A stretch of DNA of 64,000 bases from Roseitranquillus sediminis (GTDB taxonomy: Bacteria; Pseudomonadota; Alphaproteobacteria; Rhodobacterales; Rhodobacteraceae). Below are positions 54,482 through 62,519 of the stretch, in pieces. A model generated the notes under the pieces. That model worked only from the letters and a program-made list of their open reading frames with translations, had not been told where the DNA came from and searched no databases. The position numbers and the translations under genes are program-made. The stretch's first letter is position 1. Every line of letters starts with the position of its first letter. The DNA lies in contig NZ_JAFFOB010000019.1 in assembly GCF_016918935.1 (NCBI RefSeq), positions 186,001 through 250,000 on the forward strand, read 5' to 3'.

Positions 54482-55011
54482 GCGGCGCTTCCGACGCCGA
54501 CCAGATCCATTCCCTCGAACGCGACCCGCACATCGTCCTTCATGCGCCACGTCTTCGCTTCATCGTCCCAATCGGCGAGGAGCCCCGACCAGAACGGCGT
54601 GCCGTCGCGACGCATCTCCACCGGCCAGAGGTAGTCGCCCCGCTCATGGCACATCTTGCCGAAGTGCGTGTGCCAGGCTTGGCCGTCCCACCCACAGACC
54701 CTCGACAGAGTGGACGACGAGTCGTCCGGGTGCCGGAACAGCGCCTGGATGAAGCGCAGATCAGTCTCCGACGGCGGCCGGCCACGGAAGGCGGCGGTGA
54801 CGCGCGCGATCCGCTCCTCCGGTTCTAGCGCCTCGTATACGCTGGCGGCCGGCGCGGGCACGGCGTCGTCCAGCGCCACGATCAGCCGCTCCGCAGCCTG
54901 GCGCTGCGCATCGCTGCCGCCGTCGCGCCAGCATCCGGCATTTCGGCGCATCCGCGCCCTCTCCTGCTCGGACTTCTCCGTCAGGGTCGCCCTGATCCGG
55001 TCGATATTCAC
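54478..55011 (-). CDS. Unknown soluble protein coupled within the liv operon
   Basis: A 177-residue protein with no signal peptide or membrane helix. The N-terminal ~80 residues are helical and charged (TEKSEQERARMRRNAGCWRD); the C-terminal half has conserved-looking aromatic and Cys/His residues: SRVCGWDGQAWHTHFGKMCH, RGDYLWPVEMRRDG and PFWSGLLADWDDEAKTWRMK. It starts at ATG 55011, overlapping livF by ATGA, and ends overlapping livH by GTGA, so it is translated in step with the importer. I recognise no family. It might regulate the transporter or process its substrate; nothing in the sequence decides this. Confidence 0.85.
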   Translation of the reverse strand: MNIDRIRATLTEKSEQERARMRRNAGCWRDGGSDAQRQAAERLIVALDDAVPAPAASVYEALEPEERIARVTAAFRGRPPSETDLRFIQALFRHPDDSSSTLSRVCGWDGQAWHTHFGKMCHERGDYLWPVEMRRDGTPFWSGLLADWDDEAKTWRMKDDVRVAFEGMDLVGVGSAA

Positions 55012-55730
55012 GCACCCTCCATTCTCAGGCCCATCAGGCGCTCCTGCAGCGCCGTGTCGCCTGCGAGGTCGGCCATCGCACCGGTCCAGACGACGCGGCC
55101 ATCATCCATGACGGCCGCCGTGTCGCCGAGAGCGCGGGCGACGGCGAAGTTCTGCTCGACCATCAGGATGCTCGCCCCCTGCCGCTTCAGGTTGCGCAGC
55201 GCCGCCGCCATGGTCGAGACGATGGCGGGCGCGAGGCCCTTGGTCGGCTCGTCGATCAGGTAGAGGCGCCGCTCTTCGGCCATGGCGCGGGCGATGGAGA
55301 GCATCTGCTTCTGTCCGCCCGACAGCGTGCCTGCGGGCGAGCGCCAGAAGGTGCGGAGCGGCGGGAACGCCTCGAAGATCCGCTCCAGCCGCATCCGGTC
55401 GAGCGGCCCGGAGACGGCGGCGAGCACCATGTTCTCCTCCACCGTCAGGTCCGAGAAGATGCCCATCCCCTCCGGCACATAGCCGACGCCGGCGCGGGCG
55501 ATGGCGGCGGTCGGCGCGGCGATGATGTCCCGGCCGTGGAGCCGGATCGTTCCCGCCCGCGCCCGCCAGTGTCCCATGATCGTGCGCAGGGTCGTCGTTT
55601 TGCCGACGCCGTTGCGGCCGAGCAGCATCGTGACGCCGCCGCGCGCCACCTCGAGGTCGACGCCGTGCAGGATGCGATACTGCGCGATGTCGGTGCAGAC
55701 GCCGGAGAGGGACAGGATCGGCTCAGGCAA
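55008..55730 (-). CDS. livF: Branched-chain-type ABC transporter ATPase LivF
   Basis: A 240-residue ATPase. Walker A is LLGRNGVGKTTTLRTIMG, the signature TLSGGQKQMLSIARAM and Walker B LYLIDEPTKGLAP. It has the short LivF architecture. No ATG lies in the right place; TTG 55730, overlapping livG by eight bases, puts the first strand EPILSLSGV at the normal position. It powers import together with LivG. Confidence 0.9.
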   Translation of the reverse strand: MPEPILSLSGVCTDIAQYRILHGVDLEVARGGVTMLLGRNGVGKTTTLRTIMGHWRARAGTIRLHGRDIIAAPTAAIARAGVGYVPEGMGIFSDLTVEENMVLAAVSGPLDRMRLERIFEAFPPLRTFWRSPAGTLSGGQKQMLSIARAMAEERRLYLIDEPTKGLAPAIVSTMAAALRNLKRQGASILMVEQNFAVARALGDTAAVMDDGRVVWTGAMADLAGDTALQERLMGLRMEGA

Positions 55731-56487
55731 CGTCCAGCCCCCGGCCCATGTAGGCCTCCTGGACCACGTCCGACTCCATGACCTCGGCCGGCGGCCCGTC
55801 CGCGGCAACCCGACCGTTGTGCAGCACCACGATCCGGTCGGCCAGCGTGCGGATCACGTCGAGCTTGTGCTCCACCAGCAGGATGCAGCGGGTGCGGTCG
55901 GCCTGGAGCGCGGCGATCAGGTCCAGCACGCGCGGCGCCTCGTCCATGCTCATGCCGGCCGTGGGCTCGTCGAACATGTAGACGGCGGGATCGAGCGCGA
56001 TCAGCATCGCGACCTCCAGCTTGCGCTGGTCGCCGTGGGAGAGTTCGCTGACCCGCGCCGTCTCCACCCGGTCGAGCCGCACCCGCGTGACGATGTTGCG
56101 CGCCGCGGCCGCGAGGCCAGAGAGGTCGGCCGCCCTCCGCAGCAGCGTGAAGCCGCAGCCTCGCCGGGCCTGCACCGCGAGGCGCACGTTCTCGAGCACC
56201 GTGAGGTCGGGAAAGAGGTTGGTGAGCTGGAACGCGCGGCCGATGCCGCGGGCCGTCCGCTCTGCGGCGCCGGCGCGGGTGATGTCTTGCCCCGCCAGCA
56301 GGACGCGGCCCGCCGTCGCCCGGACCTGGCCGGAGATCAGGTTGAAATAGGTGGTCTTGCCCGCCCCGTTCGGCCCGACGATGGCCGTCAGCTCGCCGGC
56401 GCGAAAGCCGCAGCTGACGCTGTCTACGGCGACGTGGCCGCCGAAGCGGACCGTCAGGTCGCGGGTCTCGAGGAGGGGCTGGGACAT
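55723..56487 (-). CDS. livG: Branched-chain-type ABC transporter ATPase LivG
   Basis: A 254-residue ATPase. Walker A is AIVGPNGAGKTTYFNLI, the signature is the LivG form ELSHGDQRKLEVAMLIA and Walker B is YMFDEPTAGMS. The C-terminal ~15 residues (VVQEAYMGRGLDVA) match the usual LivG tail. ATG 56487 places the first strand correctly. The gene follows the binding-protein gene after 35 bases. Confidence 0.93.
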   Translation of the reverse strand: MSQPLLETRDLTVRFGGHVAVDSVSCGFRAGELTAIVGPNGAGKTTYFNLISGQVRATAGRVLLAGQDITRAGAAERTARGIGRAFQLTNLFPDLTVLENVRLAVQARRGCGFTLLRRAADLSGLAAAARNIVTRVRLDRVETARVSELSHGDQRKLEVAMLIALDPAVYMFDEPTAGMSMDEAPRVLDLIAALQADRTRCILLVEHKLDVIRTLADRIVVLHNGRVAADGPPAEVMESDVVQEAYMGRGLDVA

Positions 56488-56522
56488 GCGGCGAAGGGGG
56501 GCGTTGAAACGCCCCCGCTCCC

Positions 56523-57695
56523 TCACTGGTTCTGGATCGGGATGTCCATGTCCTCGATCCCCAGCTCGCGGACCAGCACCGGGACCCCGTAATCCTTGCC
56601 CTCCTGCACCTCCGTGCGGAAGTGGTACATCGACTGGAGCGCCTGGTGGTCCTCCGGCCGGAAGCGCATCGTGCCTTTGGGCGTCTCCCACTCCATGCCT
56701 TCCATGGCCACGATCAGCTCCTCGGTGTCGGTCGACCCGGCCTTCTCCAGCGCCTCCACGATGGCGATGCCCGCCGCCATGCCGCCGGCGGTGAAGAAGT
56801 CGGGCGGGGTTCCGAAGCGCTCCTGGTGCTGCTCGACCAGCCAGTCGTTCACCGCGTTGTCCGGGATCTCGTAGTAATAGTAGGTCGCGCCCTCCATTCC
56901 CGGCAGCTCCCTGTAGGCGGTGAGCGCCGCCAGGATGTTGCCGCCGGTGGCAATCTCGATGCCGTGGCGCGAGGGCTCCATCGCGTTGATCTTGGTCATC
57001 GGGTTGTTGCCGCCGGCCCAGATGATGAAAAGCTTCTTCTCGCCTTCCACGCCGTCCATCGCGTTGAAGATGCGCTCCGCCGCGGCAGTGAAGTCCGTGG
57101 TGTCGGTCGGAACGTACTCCTCGTGGACGACCTCGCCGCCTGTCGCCTCGAGCGCGGTGCGGAACGCCGCCACCCCGTCGCGGCCGAAGGCGTAGTCCTG
57201 CGCCAGCGTCGCCACCTTGACGTCCTCGCCGCCGAGCGCCACGGCATTCGAGATCGCATCCTGAGAGGAATTGCGCCCAGTGCGGAATACATAGCGGTTC
57301 CAGTCGGTCCCAGTGATGGAGTCCGCGACCGCGGGTTCGACGATCAGGATCTTCTCGTAGTCCCGCGCGACCGGCAGCATCGCGAGCGCTACGCCGGAGC
57401 TGACCGGCCCGACGGCGATGTCGGCGCCGTCGTCGGCGTATGCCTCCTCCAGCATCGCCTTGCCCTGAGCCGGGTCGAGCTGCGTGTCCTTCTCGATGAC
57501 CACGATGTCCTCGCCCAGAATCTGCATCGTCCCGTCGGTCGCGTACTCGAGACCCAGCATCAGGCCCTGATGGCTCTGCGCGGCGTAGGCTTCGAGCGGC
57601 CCCGTCTTGCCGTAGACATGCGCGATGGTGATCTCTGCCGAAGCTGCGCCGGAAATGGCGCCGAGGGCCGCGGCGGCGGCCACTATATGTCTCAC
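56523..57695 (-). CDS. Branched-chain-type ABC transporter binding protein (LivJ/K family)
   Basis: A 390-residue periplasmic binding protein with a signal peptide (hydrophobic 5-18, cut near GAASA). GTG 57695 is preferred because GGGGAGG lies six bases upstream. The two-lobed Peripla_BP_6 fold shows DTQLDPAQGKAMLEEAYADD, VGPVSSGVALAM and DYAFGRDGVAAFRTALEATG. Relatives bind branched-chain amino acids, amides, urea or aromatic acids; the ligand cannot be fixed here. First gene of the operon binding protein-livG-livF-unknown-livH-livM. Confidence 0.9.
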   Translation of the reverse strand: MRHIVAAAAALGAISGAASAEITIAHVYGKTGPLEAYAAQSHQGLMLGLEYATDGTMQILGEDIVVIEKDTQLDPAQGKAMLEEAYADDGADIAVGPVSSGVALAMLPVARDYEKILIVEPAVADSITGTDWNRYVFRTGRNSSQDAISNAVALGGEDVKVATLAQDYAFGRDGVAAFRTALEATGGEVVHEEYVPTDTTDFTAAAERIFNAMDGVEGEKKLFIIWAGGNNPMTKINAMEPSRHGIEIATGGNILAALTAYRELPGMEGATYYYYEIPDNAVNDWLVEQHQERFGTPPDFFTAGGMAAGIAIVEALEKAGSTDTEELIVAMEGMEWETPKGTMRFRPEDHQALQSMYHFRTEVQEGKDYGVPVLVRELGIEDMDIPIQNQ

Positions 57696-57749
57696 GTTCA
57701 ACCTCCCCACGCGCCTGTACGGCGCTTACAGAATTGTGCGGTCATGGCT

Positions 57750-57763
57750 ACACCGCCCGGTGT
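57750..57763. promoter_or_regulatory. Palindrome upstream of the liv operon, possible operator
   Basis: ACACCG-CC-CGGTGT is a perfect six-base inverted repeat, 55-68 bases before the binding-protein GTG. Its size and place suit a dimeric repressor or activator site. Confidence 0.4.
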
Positions 57764-57961
57764 GACGCAACAAGCTGCGCCGACTGGCTTTCCCCAGGTC
57801 GCGCAGCTCACGCGGAATGTTGGTAAAGGTTCCCCTCCGTTGCTTGCGCTTTCTGCATGGCAGCATTGAACCTTCGGACATTGTGCATATGCAGCATTCG
57901 ACCATGTTGCTCTGCGAAGGCGGCGCATGATCGCGCCGCGCGAAAGAGAGAGTTTGACAGT

Positions 57962-58177
57962 ATGGAACATGTTCAGAACGCCGGCACGCACCGCATCGGG
58001 TTCCTCGAGCGCCTCGTCCTGATGACGCGGCAGCTCAACGAGCGCAACGAGCGCGAGACAATCCGCCGCAAGACCTACCGTGAGCTCCAGTCGTTGAGCG
58101 ACCGGGACCTCGCCGACCTCGGGATCAGCCGCTCGATGATCCCGCAGATTGCGCACGACGCAGCCTACGGCGCGTGA
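57962..58177 (+). CDS. DUF1127 small protein
   Basis: A 71-residue protein. The C-terminal DUF1127 motif is YRELQSLSDRDLADLGISRS, preceded by a basic helix (ERETIRRKT). Small DUF1127 proteins are common in alphaproteobacteria; some bind RNA or take part in phosphate, polyamine and small-RNA related regulation. ATG 57962 follows a purine-rich GAAAGAGAGAG. It is divergent from the liv operon and stands alone. Confidence 0.88.
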   Translation: MEHVQNAGTHRIGFLERLVLMTRQLNERNERETIRRKTYRELQSLSDRDLADLGISRSMIPQIAHDAAYGA

Positions 58178-58399
58178 ACTGTTCGCGGGCGCGCCGCGGG
58201 ACGAGGATCGGACGCGCCTCGTCTACGGCGCGCGCACGCGTCTCAACGGGTTCGTGAGGCCACGAGGCTTGATGCGAATCCGCAGAACGACTAAGGAACG
58301 TCCCTGCTTCCCGGGACTTGCCGGGACCGCTCGCGCGACATCGTATTGCCGCATTCGCGCGATCTGAGCCACAGTGGTTCCGAGCGAGGGTCAAGCGCA

Positions 58400-60001
58400 A
58401 TGTCAGTAGCGAGTTACGTGTCGCGAGCGCCGAGAGAGCTCGGCTCCTTCCTCACATGGGGCTTGCTCTGGCTAGCCGTCGCCACGCTCGGTGCGGGCGT
58501 GTTCTTTAGGGACGGCATCGCCGAGCTGCTTGAGGCGTGGCAGCTCCCGGAATACAGTCACGGCCCCCTGATCCCGGTCCTCTCTGCTCTGCTCTTCCTG
58601 CGGCAGCTCAAGGAAGTGCCAGTCCGGCATGGCGCGCTGCCTGACCGCTGGCCAGGTGTCCCCGTGCTCGTCCTTGCCGTGATGATCGGCTTTCTGGGCA
58701 ACCTGTCGATGGTGGGCGACCTGGTGGCCTACGCGCTCATCATCTGGGTCTACGGGATTTTGCTCGTCAGTTTCGGGTGGAATACCGGCAAGCACTTCTG
58801 GCCGCCGGTCGTGCACCTCGTCTACATGCTACCTTTGCCGGCTGTGCTCTACTACAAGGTCTCGACCTACCTGCAGTTCATCTCGTCCGAGCTCGGGGTC
58901 GTCTTTCTCAAGCTGCTCGGCGTCTCCGTCTTCCTCGACGGCAACATCATCGACCTCGGCGTCTACAAGCTCCACGTGGCCGAGGCGTGCTCGGGTTTGC
59001 GCTACCTGTTCCCGATCCTGTCGTTCAGCTACATCTTCGCGGTGCTCTACCGCGGTCCTATGTGGCACAAGGCCGTGCTGCTGATCTCGGCCGCTCCAAT
59101 CACAGTCCTGATGAACTCGGTCCGGATCGCGATCGCGGGCGTCGTCGTCAACGTCTACGGCGTCGAGTGGGTCGAGGGCTTCACGCACTTCTTCGAGGGC
59201 TGGGTGATCTTCATCGCCTGCATCCTCATCCTGTTCCTGCTGGCGTGGTTCCTGCTCTTCCTGCGCCGCGACCGGCTGAGCCTCGTCGACGCGCTCGACC
59301 TCGACACGTCCGGCCTCGGGGCGCAGGCGGCCAGGCTGCGTCTGATCCAGCCGTCCCGCGCCCTAATCACCGGCGCGCTCCTCATGGTGGTGGCGGCGGC
59401 GGCCTGGCAGGCGGTACCCGAGAGATCGTCCGTCGTGGTGGAGCGGGACCCGTTCGCCCTCTTCCCTCGCGAGATGGATGGCTGGCAAGCCGGTCCCGCA
59501 AGAGGTCTCTCCGCTGGCGTCGAAGGAGTCCTAGCCGCGGACGATTATCTCTCGGTCGACCTCGTCAACGCACAAGCCGCGGCGCCCGTCGACCTCTTCA
59601 TGGCCTACTACTCCGACCAGACGGACGGCGGCGTTCACTCGCCCGAGATCTGCCTGCCCGGTTCGGGCTGGGAGATCGCGTGGCTCGAGCGGGTCGACAT
59701 CTCGGACGAGATCGGGCTTGGCCAGTCGTTCGACCTGAACCGCGCCATCATCCAGAAGGGCGAGACGCGGATGATGGTCTACTACTGGTTCGACCAGAAG
59801 GGGCGGAAGATTGCGTGGGACATGGCCGCCAAGGTATACCTCATGCTCGACGGGATGACGACCGGCCGCAGCGACGGGGGGATGGTGCGCCTGACGACGC
59901 TGATCCGGAACGACGAGACCGACGCTGCGGCCGAAGCGCGCCTGCAGGACGTCCTCGTCGAGGTGATCGAGCCCTTGCCGCGGTTCATCCCCGGCGCATG
60001 A
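58400..60001 (+). CDS. xrtD: Exosortase XrtD with fused EpsI domain (VPLPA-CTERM type)
   Basis: A 533-residue membrane cysteine protease/transpeptidase. The exosortase part (residues ~1-290, about eight helices) has the catalytic triad Cys197 (AEACSGLRYLFPI), Arg242 (MNSVRIAIAG) and His263 (GFTHFFEGW). The C-terminal ~220 residues form a periplasmic EpsI domain with SPEICLPGSGWEI and YYWFDQKGRKIA. This fusion is typical of the VPLPA-CTERM-specific enzyme of Rhodobacterales, which processes C-terminally tagged exported proteins, often alongside exopolysaccharide genes. Neither a VPLPA-CTERM substrate nor polysaccharide genes are seen in this window. Confidence 0.92.
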   Translation: MSVASYVSRAPRELGSFLTWGLLWLAVATLGAGVFFRDGIAELLEAWQLPEYSHGPLIPVLSALLFLRQLKEVPVRHGALPDRWPGVPVLVLAVMIGFLGNLSMVGDLVAYALIIWVYGILLVSFGWNTGKHFWPPVVHLVYMLPLPAVLYYKVSTYLQFISSELGVVFLKLLGVSVFLDGNIIDLGVYKLHVAEACSGLRYLFPILSFSYIFAVLYRGPMWHKAVLLISAAPITVLMNSVRIAIAGVVVNVYGVEWVEGFTHFFEGWVIFIACILILFLLAWFLLFLRRDRLSLVDALDLDTSGLGAQAARLRLIQPSRALITGALLMVVAAAAWQAVPERSSVVVERDPFALFPREMDGWQAGPARGLSAGVEGVLAADDYLSVDLVNAQAAAPVDLFMAYYSDQTDGGVHSPEICLPGSGWEIAWLERVDISDEIGLGQSFDLNRAIIQKGETRMMVYYWFDQKGRKIAWDMAAKVYLMLDGMTTGRSDGGMVRLTTLIRNDETDAAAEARLQDVLVEVIEPLPRFIPGA

Positions 60002-60339
60002 CCCCCCACCGCCTCGTGAACCGCCAACGGCAGTTTGTGGGCGCCGCGACCTGAGGCCGTAAGGCGTCGTGCATTCGCGCCCAATTCCCGCGGGCGAAGT
60101 GGGTAGCCCTTGCTTGCCGCAGGATCCCCCCCTCGACACGTCATCCCGCAGCGCCGGCAAGCGCCGTTGCCGGCAGGGCATAGGCTCGCGCGATTGCCAT
60201 TTCCACGTTCTGCGATTGGTGCCCGGTCCAGAGGGCGGGATCCGAGAGCCACGGTCTTGGCTCGATATCTACTTTCCTACACGCTCCGCCGCGGGATCAG
60301 GCGGAGCGGTGAGCCGTCGCGGTCGCGCGTGTGACGGGG
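60002..60339. other. 338-base gene-free stretch after xrtD
   Basis: It lies between two convergent genes. Frames here are short and unlike any protein known to me. The only structured element is the inverted repeat at 60153-60174. It may hold transcription ends of xrtD and of the chemotaxis receptor. Confidence 0.6.
60153..60174. repeat. Perfect 8-base inverted repeat
   Basis: GCCGGCAA, six bases GCGCCG, then TTGCCGGC. It makes a GC-rich stem without a T-run on either side, so it is a weak terminator candidate or a protein-binding palindrome between two convergent genes. Confidence 0.5.
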
Positions 60340-62145
60340 TCAGGCCACCGCGTCGAGCGGGCGGGGCCGCAGCGCCGGCCCATGGCCGAGGCTGAAGCGC
60401 GAGACCACGCCGCTCAGCATCGCGATCTCGTCGCGCATCCGCTGCGCCGCGACCAGTGCCTGGTCCGCCTCGCTCGACTGCTTCTGGATGTACTGGTCCA
60501 TGGATCGGACGGCGACGTCCACCTGCTCGATGCCCGTCGCCTGCTCGCGCCCAGAGCTAGACACTCCGCCGATGTCCTCGGCGAAGCGGGACATCGCCTG
60601 GTGGATCTCGCTCAGCACACTGCCGGTGTCGCCGACCATCATCACACCGGCTTCGACGCTTGCCGTGCTCTCGGCAATCAGCTTCGCGATGTCGGCCGCC
60701 GCTTCGGTGGAGCGCTGCGCCAGGCTCCGCACCTCCGAGGCCACCACCGAAAAGCCCTTGCCGGCCTCGCCCGCCCGTGCCGCCTCGACGCCGGAATTGA
60801 GCGCGAGCAGGTTGGTCTGGAATGCAATGTTGTCGATCACGTCGCTGATCTGCGAGATCTGGCGGGCGCTCTCCGCAATCCGGTTGACCGCCTTGATGGC
60901 CGCCTCGACCTTCTCCCGGCCGATCTTGGTCCGCTCCGAGATGCCGATCACGTTTCGCTCCGCCTCGGTGATGAGGCCCGCATTGCGCGTCACTGCATGC
61001 GACAGACTGTTCATGGTCGCCGACGTCTCCTCGAGCGAGGCCGCGTTCTCCTCGGACAGGCGCGCGACGACTCCGGCCGCCTGCTCGATCTGGTCGGCGG
61101 CCGCGCGGCTGTTCTCGACCGAGCTCAGGATCGCTTCGACCACCTGCCGCTGCGCTAGCGCCGTCTCGTTGACGCTCTGCCTGAGCTGCTCGAAGCGCCC
61201 CTTCTGCGGCAGGCCAATTGTCGAGGTCAGGTCGCCTGCCGCGACTGCCTCCATGTGCCGCCCGAGGCCGTCGATGAAACCGTCCAGAACGTCGAAGAGC
61301 GCATTGAGCCGCTCGGCGAGCCGCGCCAGCGTCTCATCGTCGAATTCCGCCGAGATACGGCCGGTGAGGTCGCCTTCAATGCCACGCGCGATGAGGCGCG
61401 AAAATTCCTCCTCGAGGGTCAGCAGCATCTGTCGCCGCTTCTGCTCGTTCTGCTCCTCGGAGGCACGCGCCAGGCGATCCGCCGCGCGCGCGCGCTTGGC
61501 CTCGGCCTCGGCCTGACGCGTCGCTTCCTGCGCCTGCCGGCGCGCCTGTTCCGCGTCGGCGAGCGCAGCCTCCGCACGCGCCGCTGCCCCCTCCGTAGCG
61601 CGGCGGCTCTGCTCGTTCTCGACGCTCATCTGCCGGCGGTTGCGTATTGCCATGACGATGGCAATCGTTTCGCACGCGACGATGGCGCCGTGCAGCAGCG
61701 TGCGCTCGATGTTCTCCACGATGTCCGCGCTGGGATAGACCAACGCGGGCGCGAAGAGGCCAAGCGACAGGTGGTGGACGACGATCAGTCCCGTCGCGAC
61801 CAGCACTGCCTGCACGTCGACCAGCGCAACCAGGGCGGCCAGCGCGGCGAAGAAGGCCATATGGCTGTCGATCTGCCACGGATGACCGGCGAAGGCCGAG
61901 GTCAGCGCGACCGCCTGCCCGATCAGCGCCACGGCGGCGCCCGAGCGCAGGGCGGATTCTCCGATCCAGCGCGTGGCGTGGCCCAGTCCCGCGAAGAGCA
62001 GCGACGCGCCCAATGCGAGGGCCAGCGGTCCGCCAGCAAGCCACGCGGTCACCGCCACGACGGGCGCGCAGACCCAGCTCGTGAGCAGGATGAAGTGCGC
62101 CGCCTCGCGACCCGCGAGTTCGTTTCCATCCATCGTGTCAGCCAT
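60340..62145 (-). CDS. Methyl-accepting chemotaxis protein with multi-helix membrane sensor
   Basis: A 601-residue receptor. Residues ~15-165 form about five or six membrane helices with histidines at 88, 95, 124, 125 and 152 (AGHPWQIDSHMAFF, VVHHLSLG, LLHGAIV). A long coiled coil (about 170-235), HAMP-like segments and the MCP signalling hairpin follow, with tip DNIAFQTNLLALNSGVEAAR. There is no periplasmic ligand domain. It should modulate a CheA kinase. ATG 62145 overlaps by eight bases the 3' end of a small exported-protein gene. Similar His-containing membrane modules occur in other alphaproteobacterial receptors and cyclases, to my recollection without a formal name. Confidence 0.88.
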   Translation of the reverse strand: MADTMDGNELAGREAAHFILLTSWVCAPVVAVTAWLAGGPLALALGASLLFAGLGHATRWIGESALRSGAAVALIGQAVALTSAFAGHPWQIDSHMAFFAALAALVALVDVQAVLVATGLIVVHHLSLGLFAPALVYPSADIVENIERTLLHGAIVACETIAIVMAIRNRRQMSVENEQSRRATEGAAARAEAALADAEQARRQAQEATRQAEAEAKRARAADRLARASEEQNEQKRRQMLLTLEEEFSRLIARGIEGDLTGRISAEFDDETLARLAERLNALFDVLDGFIDGLGRHMEAVAAGDLTSTIGLPQKGRFEQLRQSVNETALAQRQVVEAILSSVENSRAAADQIEQAAGVVARLSEENAASLEETSATMNSLSHAVTRNAGLITEAERNVIGISERTKIGREKVEAAIKAVNRIAESARQISQISDVIDNIAFQTNLLALNSGVEAARAGEAGKGFSVVASEVRSLAQRSTEAAADIAKLIAESTASVEAGVMMVGDTGSVLSEIHQAMSRFAEDIGGVSSSGREQATGIEQVDVAVRSMDQYIQKQSSEADQALVAAQRMRDEIAMLSGVVSRFSLGHGPALRPRPLDAVA

Positions 62146-62449
62146 TGGGCCCCCCGCACATCCACTTGATTCCGGTGCCGTCGCGCACCAGCCACGCGCC
62201 CGCATCGAGGAGGCGATCCGCAAGTTCCGCATCGCCGGCCGCCAACACGGCGAGTGGTGCGCGGCCAAGCCCGATCACGCGCCCGCCGGCCGCCTCGACC
62301 GTCGCCGCCGGGTCCACCCACGGCGGCGTCACGACCAGCAGCGGCGCCCCTGCGACAGGCCGCGCCACGGCAATCGCGGCAGCCGGCCCGATGCCGAACG
62401 CCGCGAGAAAGGCCGCTCCGATTATAAGTCGCGTCACGCCGTTGCCCAT
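62138..62449 (-). CDS. Small exported or anchored protein coupled to the chemotaxis receptor
   Basis: A 103-residue protein with an N-terminal hydrophobic helix/signal (residues ~7-28) from ATG 62449. The rest reads as a compact alpha/beta unit: PLLVVTPPWVDPAATVEAAG, GRVIGLGRAPLAVLAAGD and LLDAGAWLVRDGTGIKWMCG near the C-terminus. No family recognised. It overlaps the receptor gene by eight bases, so it is translated with it and might be a periplasmic partner; this is inferred. Confidence 0.7.
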   Translation of the reverse strand: MGNGVTRLIIGAAFLAAFGIGPAAAIAVARPVAGAPLLVVTPPWVDPAATVEAAGGRVIGLGRAPLAVLAAGDAELADRLLDAGAWLVRDGTGIKWMCGGPNG

Positions 62450-62519
62450 CGTCCGGGTTCGACGTCCGCTTCGCATGGAATTGGCTAACGATAGATGAAG
62501 CGCCGTCGGCGGCGCCGGC

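Noticed and set aside
52395-54533. One 712-codon minus-strand frame read as a single protein
   Set aside because: Only its last 352 codons are real (livM); the first half is livH read in the wrong frame. The livH frame with proper motifs overlaps it.
60153-60174. Inverted repeat as a rho-independent terminator
   Set aside because: No T-rich run follows on either strand; kept only as a repeat.
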